The notes under the pieces are model-generated. The model saw only the letters and a program-made list of their open reading frames with translations, had not been told where the DNA came from and ran no database searches. Position numbers and translations under genes: made by a program. From Cognatishimia activa (GTDB lineage: Bacteria > Pseudomonadota > Alphaproteobacteria > Rhodobacterales > Rhodobacteraceae), in contig NZ_CP096147.1 in assembly GCF_026016445.1 (NCBI RefSeq), positions 532,501-596,500 on the forward strand: a stretch of DNA of 64,000 nt, read 5' to 3'. Shown here one piece after another: positions 1 through 10,728 of this stretch; the stretch's first letter is position 1, and every line of letters begins with the position of its first letter.

Positions 1-1702
<1,702 letters not shown>

Positions 1703-1782
1703 AGTAATAGACAGACATCACTGGAACCAAACAAGTCATACACAACACAATCAGTAATACTGACTTGGACAACACCGAATAA

Positions 1783-1811
1783 GTTTGAATTGGCTAAAGC
1801 CAATATCAAAC
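1783..1811 (+). other. Hairpin in the 23S-5S spacer
   Basis: GTTTGA and TTGGC at 1783-1794 pair with GCCAA and TCAAAC at 1799-1811 around a TAAA loop. It lies in the roughly 130-base spacer between 23S and 5S, where processing structures are expected. No tRNA gene is present in this spacer. Confidence 0.45.
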
Positions 1812-1814
1812 TGC

Positions 1815-1960
1815 TTATCTATTTACTCGGTTTGGTGATCATAGCACGAGTGAAACACCCGGTCCCATTCCGAACCCGGCCGTTAAGCACCGTTGCGCCG
1901 ATGGTACTGCATCTTAAGGTGTGGGAGAGTAGGGCATCGCCAAACCTAGTAAATAGATAA
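1815..1960 (+). other. Processing stem enclosing 5S rRNA
   Basis: The 13 bases at 1815-1827 (TTATCTATTTACT) are the exact reverse complement of 1948-1960 (AGTAAATAGATAA). The two arms bracket the 5S gene, as expected for a precursor stem cut by an endoribonuclease during 5S maturation. The pairing is seen directly; the role is inferred. Confidence 0.7.
1831..1946 (+). rRNA. rrf: 5S ribosomal RNA
   Basis: A 116-base segment beginning tttggtgatc and ending catcgccaaacc. Its two ends pair and it contains the conserved internal ccgaacccgg and gtgggagagtagg blocks of alphaproteobacterial 5S. It lies about 130 bases after 23S. No tRNA-fMet follows it, although many related rrn operons end with one. 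Confidence 0.95.
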
Positions 1961-2001
1961 ACAAAAATATGTATCTCTCATAAACGATGACATATGCACA
2001 G

Positions 2002-2027
2002 GCCGCCCGATGGGCGGCTTTCGTGTT
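2002..2027 (+). terminator. rrn operon intrinsic terminator
   Basis: GCCGCCC at 2002-2008 pairs with GGGCGGC at 2012-2018 around a three-base loop, followed by the T-rich tttcgtgttt. The position just after 5S fits the end of the rrn transcript. Confidence 0.75.
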
Positions 2028-2111
2028 TCTAGAATCCCGTACCAGCTTAAACGAAGTATCAACAAGTTTCTCCTATGTGTTTGTGCATATCTCCGGAGAA
2101 ACTGGCTAGGC

Positions 2112-2840
2112 ATGCGCAAAATTTGGTCAATTTACCTATCGGTATTGCTCGTTCATTTCTTGGCTGTACCCGTAAGCCGGGCAGGGGCAGAAGAAATTGA
2201 TTGGGTCATGATTGAAGCGCGACTAGTGCCCCAAAACTGTTCGAAACCTCTGGAGTGCGTCCCAAAATCGTCCTTGATCTTACGAAACCTCGCTTTCATG
2301 GAGCAGGATGAGACACGGGAGTTGGCATTATTTCTGAATCGTATTGCGACGGTTCGGGGGATCGATGCCAAAGATAACTTGAATTATTCCTCGCCGATGA
2401 TGATCCAAACGCTGCATCAGAAGCCGAAGGCGGATAAACCGCTCCTTCTGAAAGGCCATCCCGGTGTCTATTTTGATTCAGCCACATTAGATTCCATTTC
2501 GGAATCTAAGGCGTTTTCCGAATTCGTCCGCGTTCAGCTTTCAGCTGCGGGGGTTAGGTTTCTATCGAAAGAAGAGGTGGAACACATACCTGGTCGCCCG
2601 AAGATGAGTATTCGTTTTAATCGACATCGAGAGAGTGAGGGATGTATCATTCCTTTTTCAGTCTCCATGTCCATATCCGAAGAGACTGTATTGGTACGCA
2701 ATCCTGCTCTTAAGACCACAAGTACGATCTGGTCAGGGTCAGTACGAGAAAACCTTGCGAATAGAAATTACCGTCCGGAGAGTGCGATCCGGGAGTTGGT
2801 CGAAAAGTTCCTGGCCGATTGGAATGCCGCTCAGGCATAG
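2112..2840 (+). CDS. Secreted protein of unknown function
   Basis: A 242-residue protein that I do not recognise. The frame is open from 2010, but that start would lie inside the rrn terminator. The ATG at 2112 begins a clean signal peptide: MRKIW, a hydrophobic stretch to about residue 17, and a likely cut after SRAGA near residue 23. A GGAGA lies about 13 bases upstream. The mature part has Cys pairs (NCSKPLEC, EGC) that could form periplasmic disulfides and ends in a predicted helix (AIRELVEKFLADW). There are no membrane segments after the signal. It stands alone between the rRNA operon and acuR. A periplasmic location is inferred; no function is proposed. Confidence 0.7.
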   Translation: MRKIWSIYLSVLLVHFLAVPVSRAGAEEIDWVMIEARLVPQNCSKPLECVPKSSLILRNLAFMEQDETRELALFLNRIATVRGIDAKDNLNYSSPMMIQTLHQKPKADKPLLLKGHPGVYFDSATLDSISESKAFSEFVRVQLSAAGVRFLSKEEVEHIPGRPKMSIRFNRHRESEGCIIPFSVSMSISEETVLVRNPALKTTSTIWSGSVRENLANRNYRPESAIRELVEKFLADWNAAQA

Positions 2841-2982
2841 TGTCTGAAGGTACGCCCGAACCCACGTGGCAGTGAAGAAGAGGTACGCCCTCCCCAATGG
2901 GGGAAGTCTCGTGAAGCCCGAAATTGAGGATCAGATTGTGAACGGGTTTCCATAAAATTTTTGCGCTCCAAATCGCCACTTT

Positions 2983-3010
2983 ATTTAATAGACTTTACAG
3001 TCTATTAAAT
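2983..3010. promoter_or_regulatory. Probable AcuR operator, perfect inverted repeat
   Basis: ATTTAATAGACT (2983-2994) and AGTCTATTAAAT (2999-3010) form a perfect 12-bp inverted repeat around TTAC. It ends four bases before the acuR start codon, where a TetR-family autorepressor would block its own operon. The symmetry is seen directly; the binding protein is inferred from the adjacent gene. Confidence 0.8.
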
Positions 3011-3014
3011 ATTT

Positions 3015-3650
3015 ATGTCATCGGAACCCTCAGGATTGCCCAAAAAACGGGGACGCCCGAAAAGGGATCCTTCAACTTCTGAGACGCGGCAAAAACTGCT
3101 GCGCACAGGTCTCGCCTATCTGACGGAACGTGGGTACTCCTCTGTCGGGATAGATGAAATTCTGGCGTCATCAGGCGTGCCAAAGGGAAGTTTTTACCAT
3201 TATTTCAGGAACAAAGCGGAGTTTGGCAGCGCTTTAATCGAATCCTACGACGCCTACTTTGTGGACAAGTTGGAGCGTTCACTAGACCGCAAGGACTTAA
3301 AGCCGCTGCAGCAGTTGCGCGCCTTCACTGAAGATGCGCAGGCCGGGATGGCGCGGCATGGGTTTCGACGTGGATGCCTCATTGGAAATCTTGGCCAGGA
3401 AATGGCCTCGCTCCCTGAAGCCTATCGGGAAAAGATCATTCAAGTTCTGGAAGGCTGGCAAGATCGTGTCGCGGAGTGTCTGGAGCGCGCGCAGTCTGAA
3501 GGCAGCCTTTCTACACATCATGATTCAGAGGCATTAGCAGCCTACTTTTGGATCGGCTGGGAGGGCGCGGTTTTGCGTGCCAAGCTCGAACACCTCCCAG
3601 ACCCACTCAAGATCTTCGTGGATGGATTTTTCGCATCATTAAAAGCCTGA
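3015..3650 (+). CDS. acuR: TetR-family regulator, AcuR type
   Basis: A 211-residue TetR/AcrR repressor. The N-terminus carries a basic GRPKR segment, then a helix-turn-helix at about residues 25-65 ([18 protein letters not shown]). The ligand domain contains [16 protein letters not shown] and [15 protein letters not shown], stretches I know from AcuR of Rhodobacter, which senses acrylate and controls acuI and dddL. acuI follows after 13 bases with a good ribosome binding site, so they form one operon. The operator-like inverted repeat lies directly before the ATG. No Shine-Dalgarno sequence precedes this ATG, so the transcript may be leaderless. No DMSP lyase gene is adjacent, unlike the Rhodobacter acuR-acuI-dddL operon. 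Confidence 0.9.
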   Translation: MSSEPSGLPKKRGRPKRDPSTSETRQKLLRTGLAYLTERGYSSVGIDEILASSGVPKGSFYHYFRNKAEFGSALIESYDAYFVDKLERSLDRKDLKPLQQLRAFTEDAQAGMARHGFRRGCLIGNLGQEMASLPEAYREKIIQVLEGWQDRVAECLERAQSEGSLSTHHDSEALAAYFWIGWEGAVLRAKLEHLPDPLKIFVDGFFASLKA

Positions 3651-3663
3651 AGGAGGGCAGATC

Positions 3664-4653
3664 ATGTTCAAAGCCATAGTGATCGACAAAGAGGGAGATA
3701 GTCAGGTTGTCGGCTATCATGAGATCGGCGATGCGCAACTGCCCGAGGGCGATGTGCTTGTTGACGTGGCCTACTCCACTTTGAATTACAAAGACGGACT
3801 GGCCATCACTGGCAGCGCCCCGATTGTGCGCCAATATCCACTTACGCCAGGGGTCGACTTCTCTGGCGTGGTTGCAGAGAGTGCTCACCCCGACTTCAAA
3901 GCCGGTGACCGTGTGGTTCTAAACGGCTGGGGCGTTGGAGAGAAACACTCTGGAGGGCTTGCTGAACGCGCACGTGTTAAAGGTGATTGGCTTGTGCACC
4001 TTCCAGAAGGGCTGTCCCTGCGTGAAGCCATGGTGATTGGCACAGCAGGTTACACGGCAATGCTTTGCGTATTGGCGCTGGAAAAACACGGCATCACTCC
4101 AGACGCAGGCGAAGTCGTTGTCACTGGGGCTGCTGGTGGGGTCGGCAGCGTTGCGCTCGCGCTTTTGTCGGCCAAAGGATACGAGATCGCTGCGGTGACG
4201 GGGCGAGATGGTGAAGCCGATTATCTGAAAACACTCGGCGCGACCAGCATTGTGCCGCGCGAAGAGCTGGAAGGCAAAGTCAGACCTCTTGCCAAAGAAC
4301 GTTGGGCCGGAGGAATTGACGTTGTCGGCAGCACGATATTGGCCAATGTTCTTGCGGCGACGAAATATAACGGCTGCGTCGCTGCCTGCGGTCTAGCAGC
4401 AGGGATGGACTTGCCAAGCAGCGTCGCCCCATTCATTTTGCGGGGTGTCACACTCGCAGGCATTGACAGTGTCATGTGCCCCAAGCCAGAGCGTATGGCG
4501 GCCTGGGCGCGTCTTGCAACAGATCTGGATCTTAGCAAACTACAAAACATGGCTGTGGAAATTGCATTTGATGAGGTGCTTGAGGCCGCCCCCAAATTGC
4601 TTGCAGGACAGGTGCGCGGAAGGGTCGTAATACCCATCAATCCATCGCTATAA
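3664..4653 (+). CDS. acuI: NADPH-dependent acryloyl-CoA reductase AcuI
   Basis: A 329-residue medium-chain reductase of the YhdH/AcuI type, which reduces acryloyl-CoA to propionyl-CoA with NADPH and so detoxifies acrylate, for example from DMSP cleavage. Visible features are the N-terminal [10 protein letters not shown] block, the nucleotide-binding loop TGAAGGVG at residues 154-161, and the family end RGRVVIPI. Length matches the family. It follows acuR by 13 bases with AGGAGGG upstream of the ATG, and should be repressed by AcuR. No zinc ligands are evident, as expected for this subgroup. Confidence 0.93.
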   Translation: MFKAIVIDKEGDSQVVGYHEIGDAQLPEGDVLVDVAYSTLNYKDGLAITGSAPIVRQYPLTPGVDFSGVVAESAHPDFKAGDRVVLNGWGVGEKHSGGLAERARVKGDWLVHLPEGLSLREAMVIGTAGYTAMLCVLALEKHGITPDAGEVVVTGAAGGVGSVALALLSAKGYEIAAVTGRDGEADYLKTLGATSIVPREELEGKVRPLAKERWAGGIDVVGSTILANVLAATKYNGCVAACGLAAGMDLPSSVAPFILRGVTLAGIDSVMCPKPERMAAWARLATDLDLSKLQNMAVEIAFDEVLEAAPKLLAGQVRGRVVIPINPSL

Positions 4654-4661
4654 GAGACCCC

Positions 4662-4691
4662 CTGCACACTTCGGTATTCTGTTGTGTGCAG
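4662..4691 (+). other. Hairpin after acuI
   Basis: CTGCACAC at 4662-4669 pairs with GTGTGCAG at 4684-4691 across a 14-base loop. It lies just after the acuI stop. No T-run follows, so it may act as an mRNA 3' stabiliser or weak terminator between acuI and the CoA-transferase. Confidence 0.4.
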
Positions 4692-4840
4692 AATATTCAT
4701 ATATTTCAGAGCCTTAATTGCCGCTCCTCCGAAGGATGATGGCGTATTTGTTAGGTCGTGGGTCTCATTTTTGCTGAAAACTCCTTTGTGCGAACTGCTC
4801 CTTCCCAGGGCTTTCAAGGGGCAGCGGCAAGGGGGACCTT

Positions 4841-6775
4841 ATGCAAGATAAAATCACTACCGCCGATCAGGCCATGGCACTCATCCGGGACGGGGATGTC
4901 GTGACTACAACTGGATTTGTTCAGAGCTGCATTCCAGAGATGTTGCACGCGGCTTTGGAAAAACGATTTCTGGAAAAAAGCCATCCCAGAGACCTTACAT
5001 TGGTCATGTGCGCCGGCGCCGGCGACAGTAAAGGGCTTGGTACCGGGCGTCTCTACCATGACGGGCTGCTGAAACGCGTGATCGCTGGTAACTTTGGTCG
5101 CATGCCGAAAGTGGCGCAGGCGGCCATCGATGAAAAGATCTGCGGCTACAATCTCCCACAGGGGGTCATTTCACAGCTGTATCGTGCCTGTGCTGCAGGA
5201 CAGCCGGGGCTGTTTTCTAAAGTTGGGCTGCACACGTTTGTTGATCCGCGACTTGGCGGCGGCAAGGTCAATAAACGCACTAAAGAGGACATAGTGAAGA
5301 GCCATGTCATCGATGGCGAAGAGTGGCTGTTTTACAAAGCCACCAAGATTGATGTGGCCTTTATTCGTGGAACAAGCGCTGATCCCAAGGGCAATATCTC
5401 GATGGAGAAAGAAGCGCTGACGCTTGACTGTCTGGCGCAGGCCATGGCGGCGCACAACAACGGTGGTATCGTAATTGCTCAGGTGGAGCGCATTGTCGAA
5501 GAAGGGTCTATTCCGCCAAAGAACGTCAAGATCCCTGGCCTCCTGGTCGACTGTGTGGTTGTCGCGGACTCAGAAGAGATGCACCGCATGAATTATGGGG
5601 TCATGTATGATCCAGGCCTCTCTGGCGAAATTCGTGTGCCAACCAAAGGCATGCCAAAGATGCCTTTGGATCAACGAAAGATCATTGCGCGCCGTGCGGC
5701 TTTTGAGCTGCCGCCGAATGGGGCGGTAAACCTTGGCGTTGGCGCCCCCGATGGGGTTGCGGCGATTGCCAACGAAGAGAAGGTAACGCCTTACATCACG
5801 CTGACCACTGAAGCCGGGGCCGTTGGTGGCGTTCTTGCTGGCGGGTCGAGTTTCGGCTCCTCTCGGAATGCCCATGCCATCATGGATCAAAACCAAATGT
5901 TTGATTTCTATGACGGCGGCGGCTTGGATCTGACCTGTCTTGGCATGGCGGAATGTGACCAACTGGGGAATGTGAACTCTTCACGATTTGGGGGGAAACT
6001 CAATGGTTCTGGTGGTTTCATCAATATCTCCCAAAACTCACGCGCTGTGGTCTTTGCCGGCACCTTTACGGCTGGCGGATTGAAAGTCGCGATCAAGGAT
6101 GGTGAACTGAAAATCCTCGAAGAGGGGCGCAATCGCAAATTCGTTCAAGAGATTGAGCAGGTTACGTTCTCTGGCACCTATGCTGGGGGTCGCAATCAAC
6201 CCGTACTCTATGTCACGGAACGCTGTGTCTTCCAGCTGACATCTCGGGGCATTGAACTGATCGAGGTCGCGCCGGGGATCGATATTGAAAGAGACATCTT
6301 AGCACATATGGATTTCACCCCGATCATGGAGAACGTCATCCAGATGGATGCGCGCATTTTCCAAGATAAACCTATGGGTCTTTTGGATGACCTTCTGAAC
6401 GCCAATCTCGCAGATCGCGTGACCTATGAGGCGGAGCGCAACATGATGTTTGTGAACCTCGAAGGTTGGAGCATCAAGAAGAAGCAAGACGTTGAAGATC
6501 TGACACGGGTTTTGGAAGACGCCTGTAAAAAGACCGGTCGAAAGGTGAAGTCGATTGTGAACCAGAATGGCTTCCGTGTGGCAGAAGACCTTTATGAAGA
6601 TTATATGAAATCAGTGGTTTACCTTCTGAAACGATACAGCATCACCACAGCACATTTCTCAACCAGCGCCTTCATGCGTCTGAAAATGCAAGAAGCGTTG
6701 TCCAGCCGCAGCCTGAGGCCGCATATCTTTGAAACCTCTGAAGAGGCGCGCTTTGCCTTGGAGGGATCAGACTGA
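4841..6775 (+). CDS. Class I acyl-CoA:carboxylate CoA-transferase with C-terminal extension
   Basis: A 644-residue protein in which the alpha and beta halves of a class I CoA-transferase are fused, as in propionate CoA-transferase and YdiF. The alpha half contains FIRGTSADPKGNIS near residues 175-187. The beta half contains TTEAGAVGG with Glu324, the position of the residue that forms the glutamyl-CoA thioester. About 110 residues after the usual end (from roughly residue 530) form an extra domain rich in Lys, Arg and Tyr. It lies 187 bases after acuI with its own leader. It probably activates acrylate, propionate or a related short acid using acetyl-CoA or another acyl-CoA donor, feeding AcuI. 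Substrate is inferred from context only. Its last nine bases overlap convergent cobF. Confidence 0.85.
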   Translation: MQDKITTADQAMALIRDGDVVTTTGFVQSCIPEMLHAALEKRFLEKSHPRDLTLVMCAGAGDSKGLGTGRLYHDGLLKRVIAGNFGRMPKVAQAAIDEKICGYNLPQGVISQLYRACAAGQPGLFSKVGLHTFVDPRLGGGKVNKRTKEDIVKSHVIDGEEWLFYKATKIDVAFIRGTSADPKGNISMEKEALTLDCLAQAMAAHNNGGIVIAQVERIVEEGSIPPKNVKIPGLLVDCVVVADSEEMHRMNYGVMYDPGLSGEIRVPTKGMPKMPLDQRKIIARRAAFELPPNGAVNLGVGAPDGVAAIANEEKVTPYITLTTEAGAVGGVLAGGSSFGSSRNAHAIMDQNQMFDFYDGGGLDLTCLGMAECDQLGNVNSSRFGGKLNGSGGFINISQNSRAVVFAGTFTAGGLKVAIKDGELKILEEGRNRKFVQEIEQVTFSGTYAGGRNQPVLYVTERCVFQLTSRGIELIEVAPGIDIERDILAHMDFTPIMENVIQMDARIFQDKPMGLLDDLLNANLADRVTYEAERNMMFVNLEGWSIKKKQDVEDLTRVLEDACKKTGRKVKSIVNQNGFRVAEDLYEDYMKSVVYLLKRYSITTAHFSTSAFMRLKMQEALSSRSLRPHIFETSEEARFALEGSD

Positions 6776-7525
6776 TTTGCGGCGCATCAGGTAGATATCC
6801 ATGATCCAACCATTTTCAGCCCGCGCTTCGGCGCGGGTTTTGATGATCTTATCTTTAACATCACCAAGAGCACCTTCGCAGAGAACCTGCTGCGGCATGC
6901 CGACATAGCCTCCCCAGTAGATATCAATGCCGTCTGGTGTGATGTGCTGGAAGGAACATTCTCCATCAAGCATCACTGCGACGGTATCTGCTTCATTTGG
7001 CCATCCGTGGTCCCGGAGTTGCCGGCCTGTGGTAATAAGGACAGGTGCGCCCAAGTCATTCAGAGGGATCGCATGAGCAGCGGTCAGCATCTGTAACGAG
7101 GTGATCCCGGGTATGACGTTGACATCAATATCCAGTCCCTGCGCTTTCAGCCGCTCAGCGATCCTTAGGGTGCTGTCATAGAGCGAAGGATCGCCCCAGA
7201 CCATTAGCGCCACATGGGCTCGCGCTCCGGCGTGCTGGTCAATCAAACCCGCCCAAATTGACGCAAGCGCGTCGTGCCATGTATTCACACCATCCAGATA
7301 TTTGGGCGTAGAGGCATCGCGGATTGGATAGTCAAACTCAACCACATCTGGCGCTGCACTCAGAACTTCTGACACAATTCCCCGACGCAGATCCGCAAGC
7401 TCTGTCTTTTCATCGCCTTTGCGCGGCAAGAGGATTAAATCGGCAGCTTCAAGCGTCTTGATCGCCTGTAGCGTCAGATGATCCGGGTTGCCGGACCCAA
7501 TGCCAACCAAAGACAGGGTGATCAT
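6767..7525 (-). CDS. cobF: Precorrin-6A synthase (deacetylating) CobF
   Basis: A 252-residue SAM-dependent methyltransferase that methylates precorrin-5 at C1 with loss of acetate, giving precorrin-6A in the aerobic B12 pathway. It has the N-terminal GIGSGNPDHLT motif and the central WGDPSLYDST loop of this tetrapyrrole methylase branch. CobF is diagnostic of the oxygen-dependent pathway. It is the last gene of the minus-strand cob series, three bases after cobA, and its end overlaps the convergent CoA-transferase by nine bases. Confidence 0.93.
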   Translation of the reverse strand: MITLSLVGIGSGNPDHLTLQAIKTLEAADLILLPRKGDEKTELADLRRGIVSEVLSAAPDVVEFDYPIRDASTPKYLDGVNTWHDALASIWAGLIDQHAGARAHVALMVWGDPSLYDSTLRIAERLKAQGLDIDVNVIPGITSLQMLTAAHAIPLNDLGAPVLITTGRQLRDHGWPNEADTVAVMLDGECSFQHITPDGIDIYWGGYVGMPQQVLCEGALGDVKDKIIKTRAEARAENGWIMDIYLMRRKSV

Positions 7526-7528
7526 CGG

Positions 7529-8248
7529 CTAAGCCTCCGCCAATTCGCCAAAGAGGATCAGACCGGGAGCAGAGGTGATCTCGGATGCAAGCTTCATGGC
7601 GAGCGCTTCCATGGTTGTGCGCTCCAGCGTCTGTTCTGGGTGACTGACGTTCTCGGCAAGCAAAGCTGGGCAGTCACGGCGCAAACCTGTCGCAAAGAGC
7701 TTCTCTGCGAGTTCCGGGAAGGTGCGCTTTGGCATGAACAACACTGTGGTTGCGCCGGGGTCTGCGAGCGATTGTAAATTCAGATCACCGGGAAGGGCGC
7801 CAGCCACGTCATGGCCCGTTACAAACTGAACCCGACGCGCGACAAGGCGGCGGGTAAGCGGGATGCCAGCGGCGGCGGCGGCCGCACAGGCCGAAGTCAC
7901 GCCGGGGATGATTTCATAGTCGATGCCTGCCGATTTCAGCGCTGTGATTTCTTCTTCCAACCGACCGAAAATGCCTGAGTCACCGGACTTCAAACGCACC
8001 ACATGTGCGCCGGTTTTGGCGTAATCCACCAGCAGCTGGCTGACGTGGTCTTGTTTCGGGGAAGGCCGTCCGGCGCGCTTGCCTACGCCCACAAGATCAG
8101 CCTCTGGGCTGGCATGTTCCAAAATTGGACCAGAACTCAGGTCATCAAACAGGATCGCCTGCGCTTTTTGAAGCCGGTTCACTGCTTTGACGGTCAATAG
8201 CTCCGGGTCGCCGGGTCCTGAGCTGACGAAACTGACAAATCCACTCAT
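7529..8248 (-). CDS. cobA: Uroporphyrinogen-III C-methyltransferase CobA
   Basis: A 239-residue SUMT that adds two methyl groups to uroporphyrinogen III to make precorrin-2, the branch point to B12 and siroheme. Motifs seen: SSGPGDPELLTVKA at the N-terminus, RLKSGDSGIFGR in the middle, and EIIPGVTSACAAAAAAGIPLT. It overlaps cobB by four bases (ATGA), so the two are translationally coupled. No dehydrogenase or ferrochelatase domain is fused, so it is not CysG. Confidence 0.93.
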   Translation of the reverse strand: MSGFVSFVSSGPGDPELLTVKAVNRLQKAQAILFDDLSSGPILEHASPEADLVGVGKRAGRPSPKQDHVSQLLVDYAKTGAHVVRLKSGDSGIFGRLEEEITALKSAGIDYEIIPGVTSACAAAAAAGIPLTRRLVARRVQFVTGHDVAGALPGDLNLQSLADPGATTVLFMPKRTFPELAEKLFATGLRRDCPALLAENVSHPEQTLERTTMEALAMKLASEITSAPGLILFGELAEA

Positions 8249-9561
8249 GATGTGGCCTCTGCGATCAGATGGAAGAACGTGCCCGTGACATGGCCTTTGA
8301 CGGAACCGGTTTCTGGCACCGGATTGCCGTCGGCATCACCCACCTGCGCCAGTGGTTCGTCAGGCTCTTCCAAGATAGTTGAATAGTGGAACTCGTGTCC
8401 GCGCAGGCGTTCGCCAGAGCTAAAGCCCAACATCGGTGCATTCAATGTTGCTTGACGATAGCCGAGATGGAATTTGCGCTTTTCGTAAGAGGTTACAAGC
8501 CCCAGAAGGCCGAGCATTTCATGCCGGTTGCCTTCCTTATCAATCAACGCCTCACCTATGGCCATATAGGCCCCGCATTCGCCGTGCACCGGTTTGGTTT
8601 CGGCGTGTTTTCGCACCGCGCTGCGGAAATTTGTCGCCGCGGCGAGCTGCCCTGCATGCAACTCCGGGTACCCGCCAGGTAGCCAGACCAGATCTGCATC
8701 AAGAGCAGGGGCCTCGTCAGCTAACGGCGAGAAAGGCGTAATTTCAGCGCCTGCGGCGCGCCAGCCTTCGACAAGGTGTGGATAGGTAAAGCTGAAGGCA
8801 GCATCCTGCGCCATGGCGATTTTCTGCGCTGGAGGCTGGGGCAATGCTCCGGTGTGCGCCGGCCCAGCCGCAGCAGCGGTTTTAATCGCTTCAAGGTCAA
8901 CGTTTTCCCGCAAGAAAGCTGCATAGCCTGCAATGGCTGCTTCGAGGTCAGGGTGCTCGACAGCTTGGATCAAGCCCAAGTGGCGTTCTGGCAGTGCGAG
9001 ATCACCTCGACGAGGTAGAACACCAAGCACTTTGACACCTGCTTTTTCCATGCCAAGGCGCGTTAGACGTTCGTGACGCGGGCTGGCGCAACGGTTCAAG
9101 ATAACACCAGCGAAAGGCACTTCGGGATTGTAGGATTTGAACCCCAGCGCGGTTGCGGCAGCGGATTGCGCCTGACCACCCACGTCGATGACGAGAACAA
9201 CCGGCCAACCCATGGTCAATGCGGTTTCGGCTGAGGAGCCAAACCCGCTTTCGCCTTTGGTCGCAACACCGTCAAAGAGCCCCATTGAACCTTCTGCAAC
9301 GATGATATCCGCGCCTTTTGACTGTTGTGACACCCCTCCTATCAAACTGTCATGCATCGCCCAAGTGTCGATGTTGAAAGACGGCCGACCAGCCGCCGCG
9401 CGGTGGAAGGCAGGGTCAATATAGTCTGGCCCTGACTTAAATGGCTGAACGTTCAAACCGTCTTCGGCCAGTGCCCTAAGGAGGCCCAGCATCACAGTTG
9501 TTTTGCCGGTCCCTGAAGAGGGAGCGGAGATAAGAATGCCCGGAGGGGTCGTCATTGCCAT
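8245..9561 (-). CDS. cobB: Hydrogenobyrinic acid a,c-diamide synthase CobB
   Basis: A 438-residue ATP- and glutamine-dependent amidotransferase that amidates the a and c side chains of hydrogenobyrinic acid before cobalt insertion. The N-terminal P-loop is SAPSSGTGKTT. The C-terminal glutaminase carries its nucleophile in HGECGAYMAIGE. The frame is open back to 9690, but the ATG at 9561 is preferred: it lies one base after the cobM stop, with GGAG nine bases upstream inside the end of cobM. The family start (a short lead before the P-loop) agrees. Confidence 0.92.
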   Translation of the reverse strand: MAMTTPPGILISAPSSGTGKTTVMLGLLRALAEDGLNVQPFKSGPDYIDPAFHRAAAGRPSFNIDTWAMHDSLIGGVSQQSKGADIIVAEGSMGLFDGVATKGESGFGSSAETALTMGWPVVLVIDVGGQAQSAAATALGFKSYNPEVPFAGVILNRCASPRHERLTRLGMEKAGVKVLGVLPRRGDLALPERHLGLIQAVEHPDLEAAIAGYAAFLRENVDLEAIKTAAAAGPAHTGALPQPPAQKIAMAQDAAFSFTYPHLVEGWRAAGAEITPFSPLADEAPALDADLVWLPGGYPELHAGQLAAATNFRSAVRKHAETKPVHGECGAYMAIGEALIDKEGNRHEMLGLLGLVTSYEKRKFHLGYRQATLNAPMLGFSSGERLRGHEFHYSTILEEPDEPLAQVGDADGNPVPETGSVKGHVTGTFFHLIAEATS

Positions 9562-9562
9562 G

Positions 9563-10357
9563 TCAGTCGTCTCCATGGTTCCAGCTGGACCACGGGCTAT
9601 TGGCGGTCTGGGGCCGGTACCTGCGGTCATAATCGGTGGCGTATAGGCAGCTTTCGTCAAAACCTTCACCCGCCAAGGCGGGGCCGACAAGGATCAGGGC
9701 TGTCCGGGTGACGTGCTCGGGCACGTCGGCCTGCATTTTCGCCAGTGAGGTGCGAATGATCTCCTGATCTGGCCAGCTGGCGCGATAGACCACGGCAACC
9801 GGGCAGTCTGAGCCGTAATGCGGGGTCAGATCGGAAATAACTTTCTCAACATTGCCGATGGACAGGTGGATTGCCAGAGTGGCGCCTGTCTTTGCAAAGT
9901 TCGAAAGGGTTTCACCGTCTGGCATGGAGGATGCGCGTCCGGGCGTCCGGGTCAGCACAACCGATTGCGCCAATCCGGGCAGCGTCAGCTCAGTGCCCAA
10001 AGCCGCCGCGGCAGCCGCAAAGCTGGGTACGCCAGGAGTTACAGACACCGGAATGTTTTCGGCTTTCAGACGACGGAGCTGTTCTCCCATAGCGGACCAT
10101 ACGGACAGATCTCCAGAATGGATGCGGGCCACATCTTTACCGGCCTCTGTGGCCGCTTTGCACTCAGCAACGATGGCATCCAAATCCAATGGGGCCGTGT
10201 TCACGATGCGCGCGCCTTCTGGGCAATGGGACAGGATTTCATCCGGTACCAACGAGCCCGCATAGAGGCAAACCGGGCTGCTTGCGATCAGATCGCGGCC
10301 CCGCAGTGTGATCAAATCGGCGGCACCCGGTCCGGCGCCGATAAAGTGAACGGTCAT
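9563..10357 (-). CDS. cobM: Precorrin-4 C11-methyltransferase CobM
   Basis: A 264-residue SAM methyltransferase that converts precorrin-4 to precorrin-5. It has [14 protein letters not shown] at the N-terminus, [16 protein letters not shown] near residue 80 and [16 protein letters not shown], the typical family blocks. It overlaps cobE by four bases and ends one base before cobB. Its end also carries the cobB ribosome binding site. Confidence 0.93.
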   Translation of the reverse strand: MTVHFIGAGPGAADLITLRGRDLIASSPVCLYAGSLVPDEILSHCPEGARIVNTAPLDLDAIVAECKAATEAGKDVARIHSGDLSVWSAMGEQLRRLKAENIPVSVTPGVPSFAAAAAALGTELTLPGLAQSVVLTRTPGRASSMPDGETLSNFAKTGATLAIHLSIGNVEKVISDLTPHYGSDCPVAVVYRASWPDQEIIRTSLAKMQADVPEHVTRTALILVGPALAGEGFDESCLYATDYDRRYRPQTANSPWSSWNHGDD

Positions 10358-10728
10358 GTGTTTTGTCCTTCAGACGAGGTCATCGCTAAGGCACATGTAG
10401 CCATGCGATCCTCTGAAATATGGCGTGCAGCGATCAACCGGCCTTCTGCGCCAGTCGCAACCAAAGCGCAAGCTTCAGCCACGCTACCAGTCCCGCGTTT
10501 TTCGATAACTTTCTGGGCCTGTGTTTGGGTTTTCACAGATTGCATCGCATCTGCTGAAATCCTGTGCACTGGCAGATCAAGCTCTGCTGCCAGCTGTTTG
10601 AAACACAGCGCACCGGCCTTGTCATCAGGCACGGCGATGGCATCGGCACCGCCACCCAGCTTGTCATAGGCGTCTTTCAGGCTGCGCGCCGTTGCTTCGG
10701 CCCGGAAACCAAATCCTGCGATAATCAT
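10354..10728 (-). CDS. cobE: CobE / CbiG C-terminal-like cobalamin protein
   Basis: A 124-residue protein matching the CbiG C-terminal (CobE) family: N-terminal [13 protein letters not shown] and later [13 protein letters not shown]. Genetic work on Pseudomonas denitrificans links cobE to B12 synthesis, but its reaction is not settled. An upstream ATG at 10743 exists, but the ATG at 10728 overlaps the cobL stop as ATGA and has GGAG nine bases upstream, so it is chosen. It lies between cobL and cobM in one tight operon. Confidence 0.88.
   Translation of the reverse strand: MIIAGFGFRAEATARSLKDAYDKLGGGADAIAVPDDKAGALCFKQLAAELDLPVHRISADAMQSVKTQTQAQKVIEKRGTGSVAEACALVATGAEGRLIAARHISEDRMATCALAMTSSEGQNT

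Noticed and set aside
2010..2111. Longer start for the secreted protein at 2010.
   Set aside because: It lies inside the rrn terminator hairpin and would hide the signal peptide behind 34 unrelated residues.
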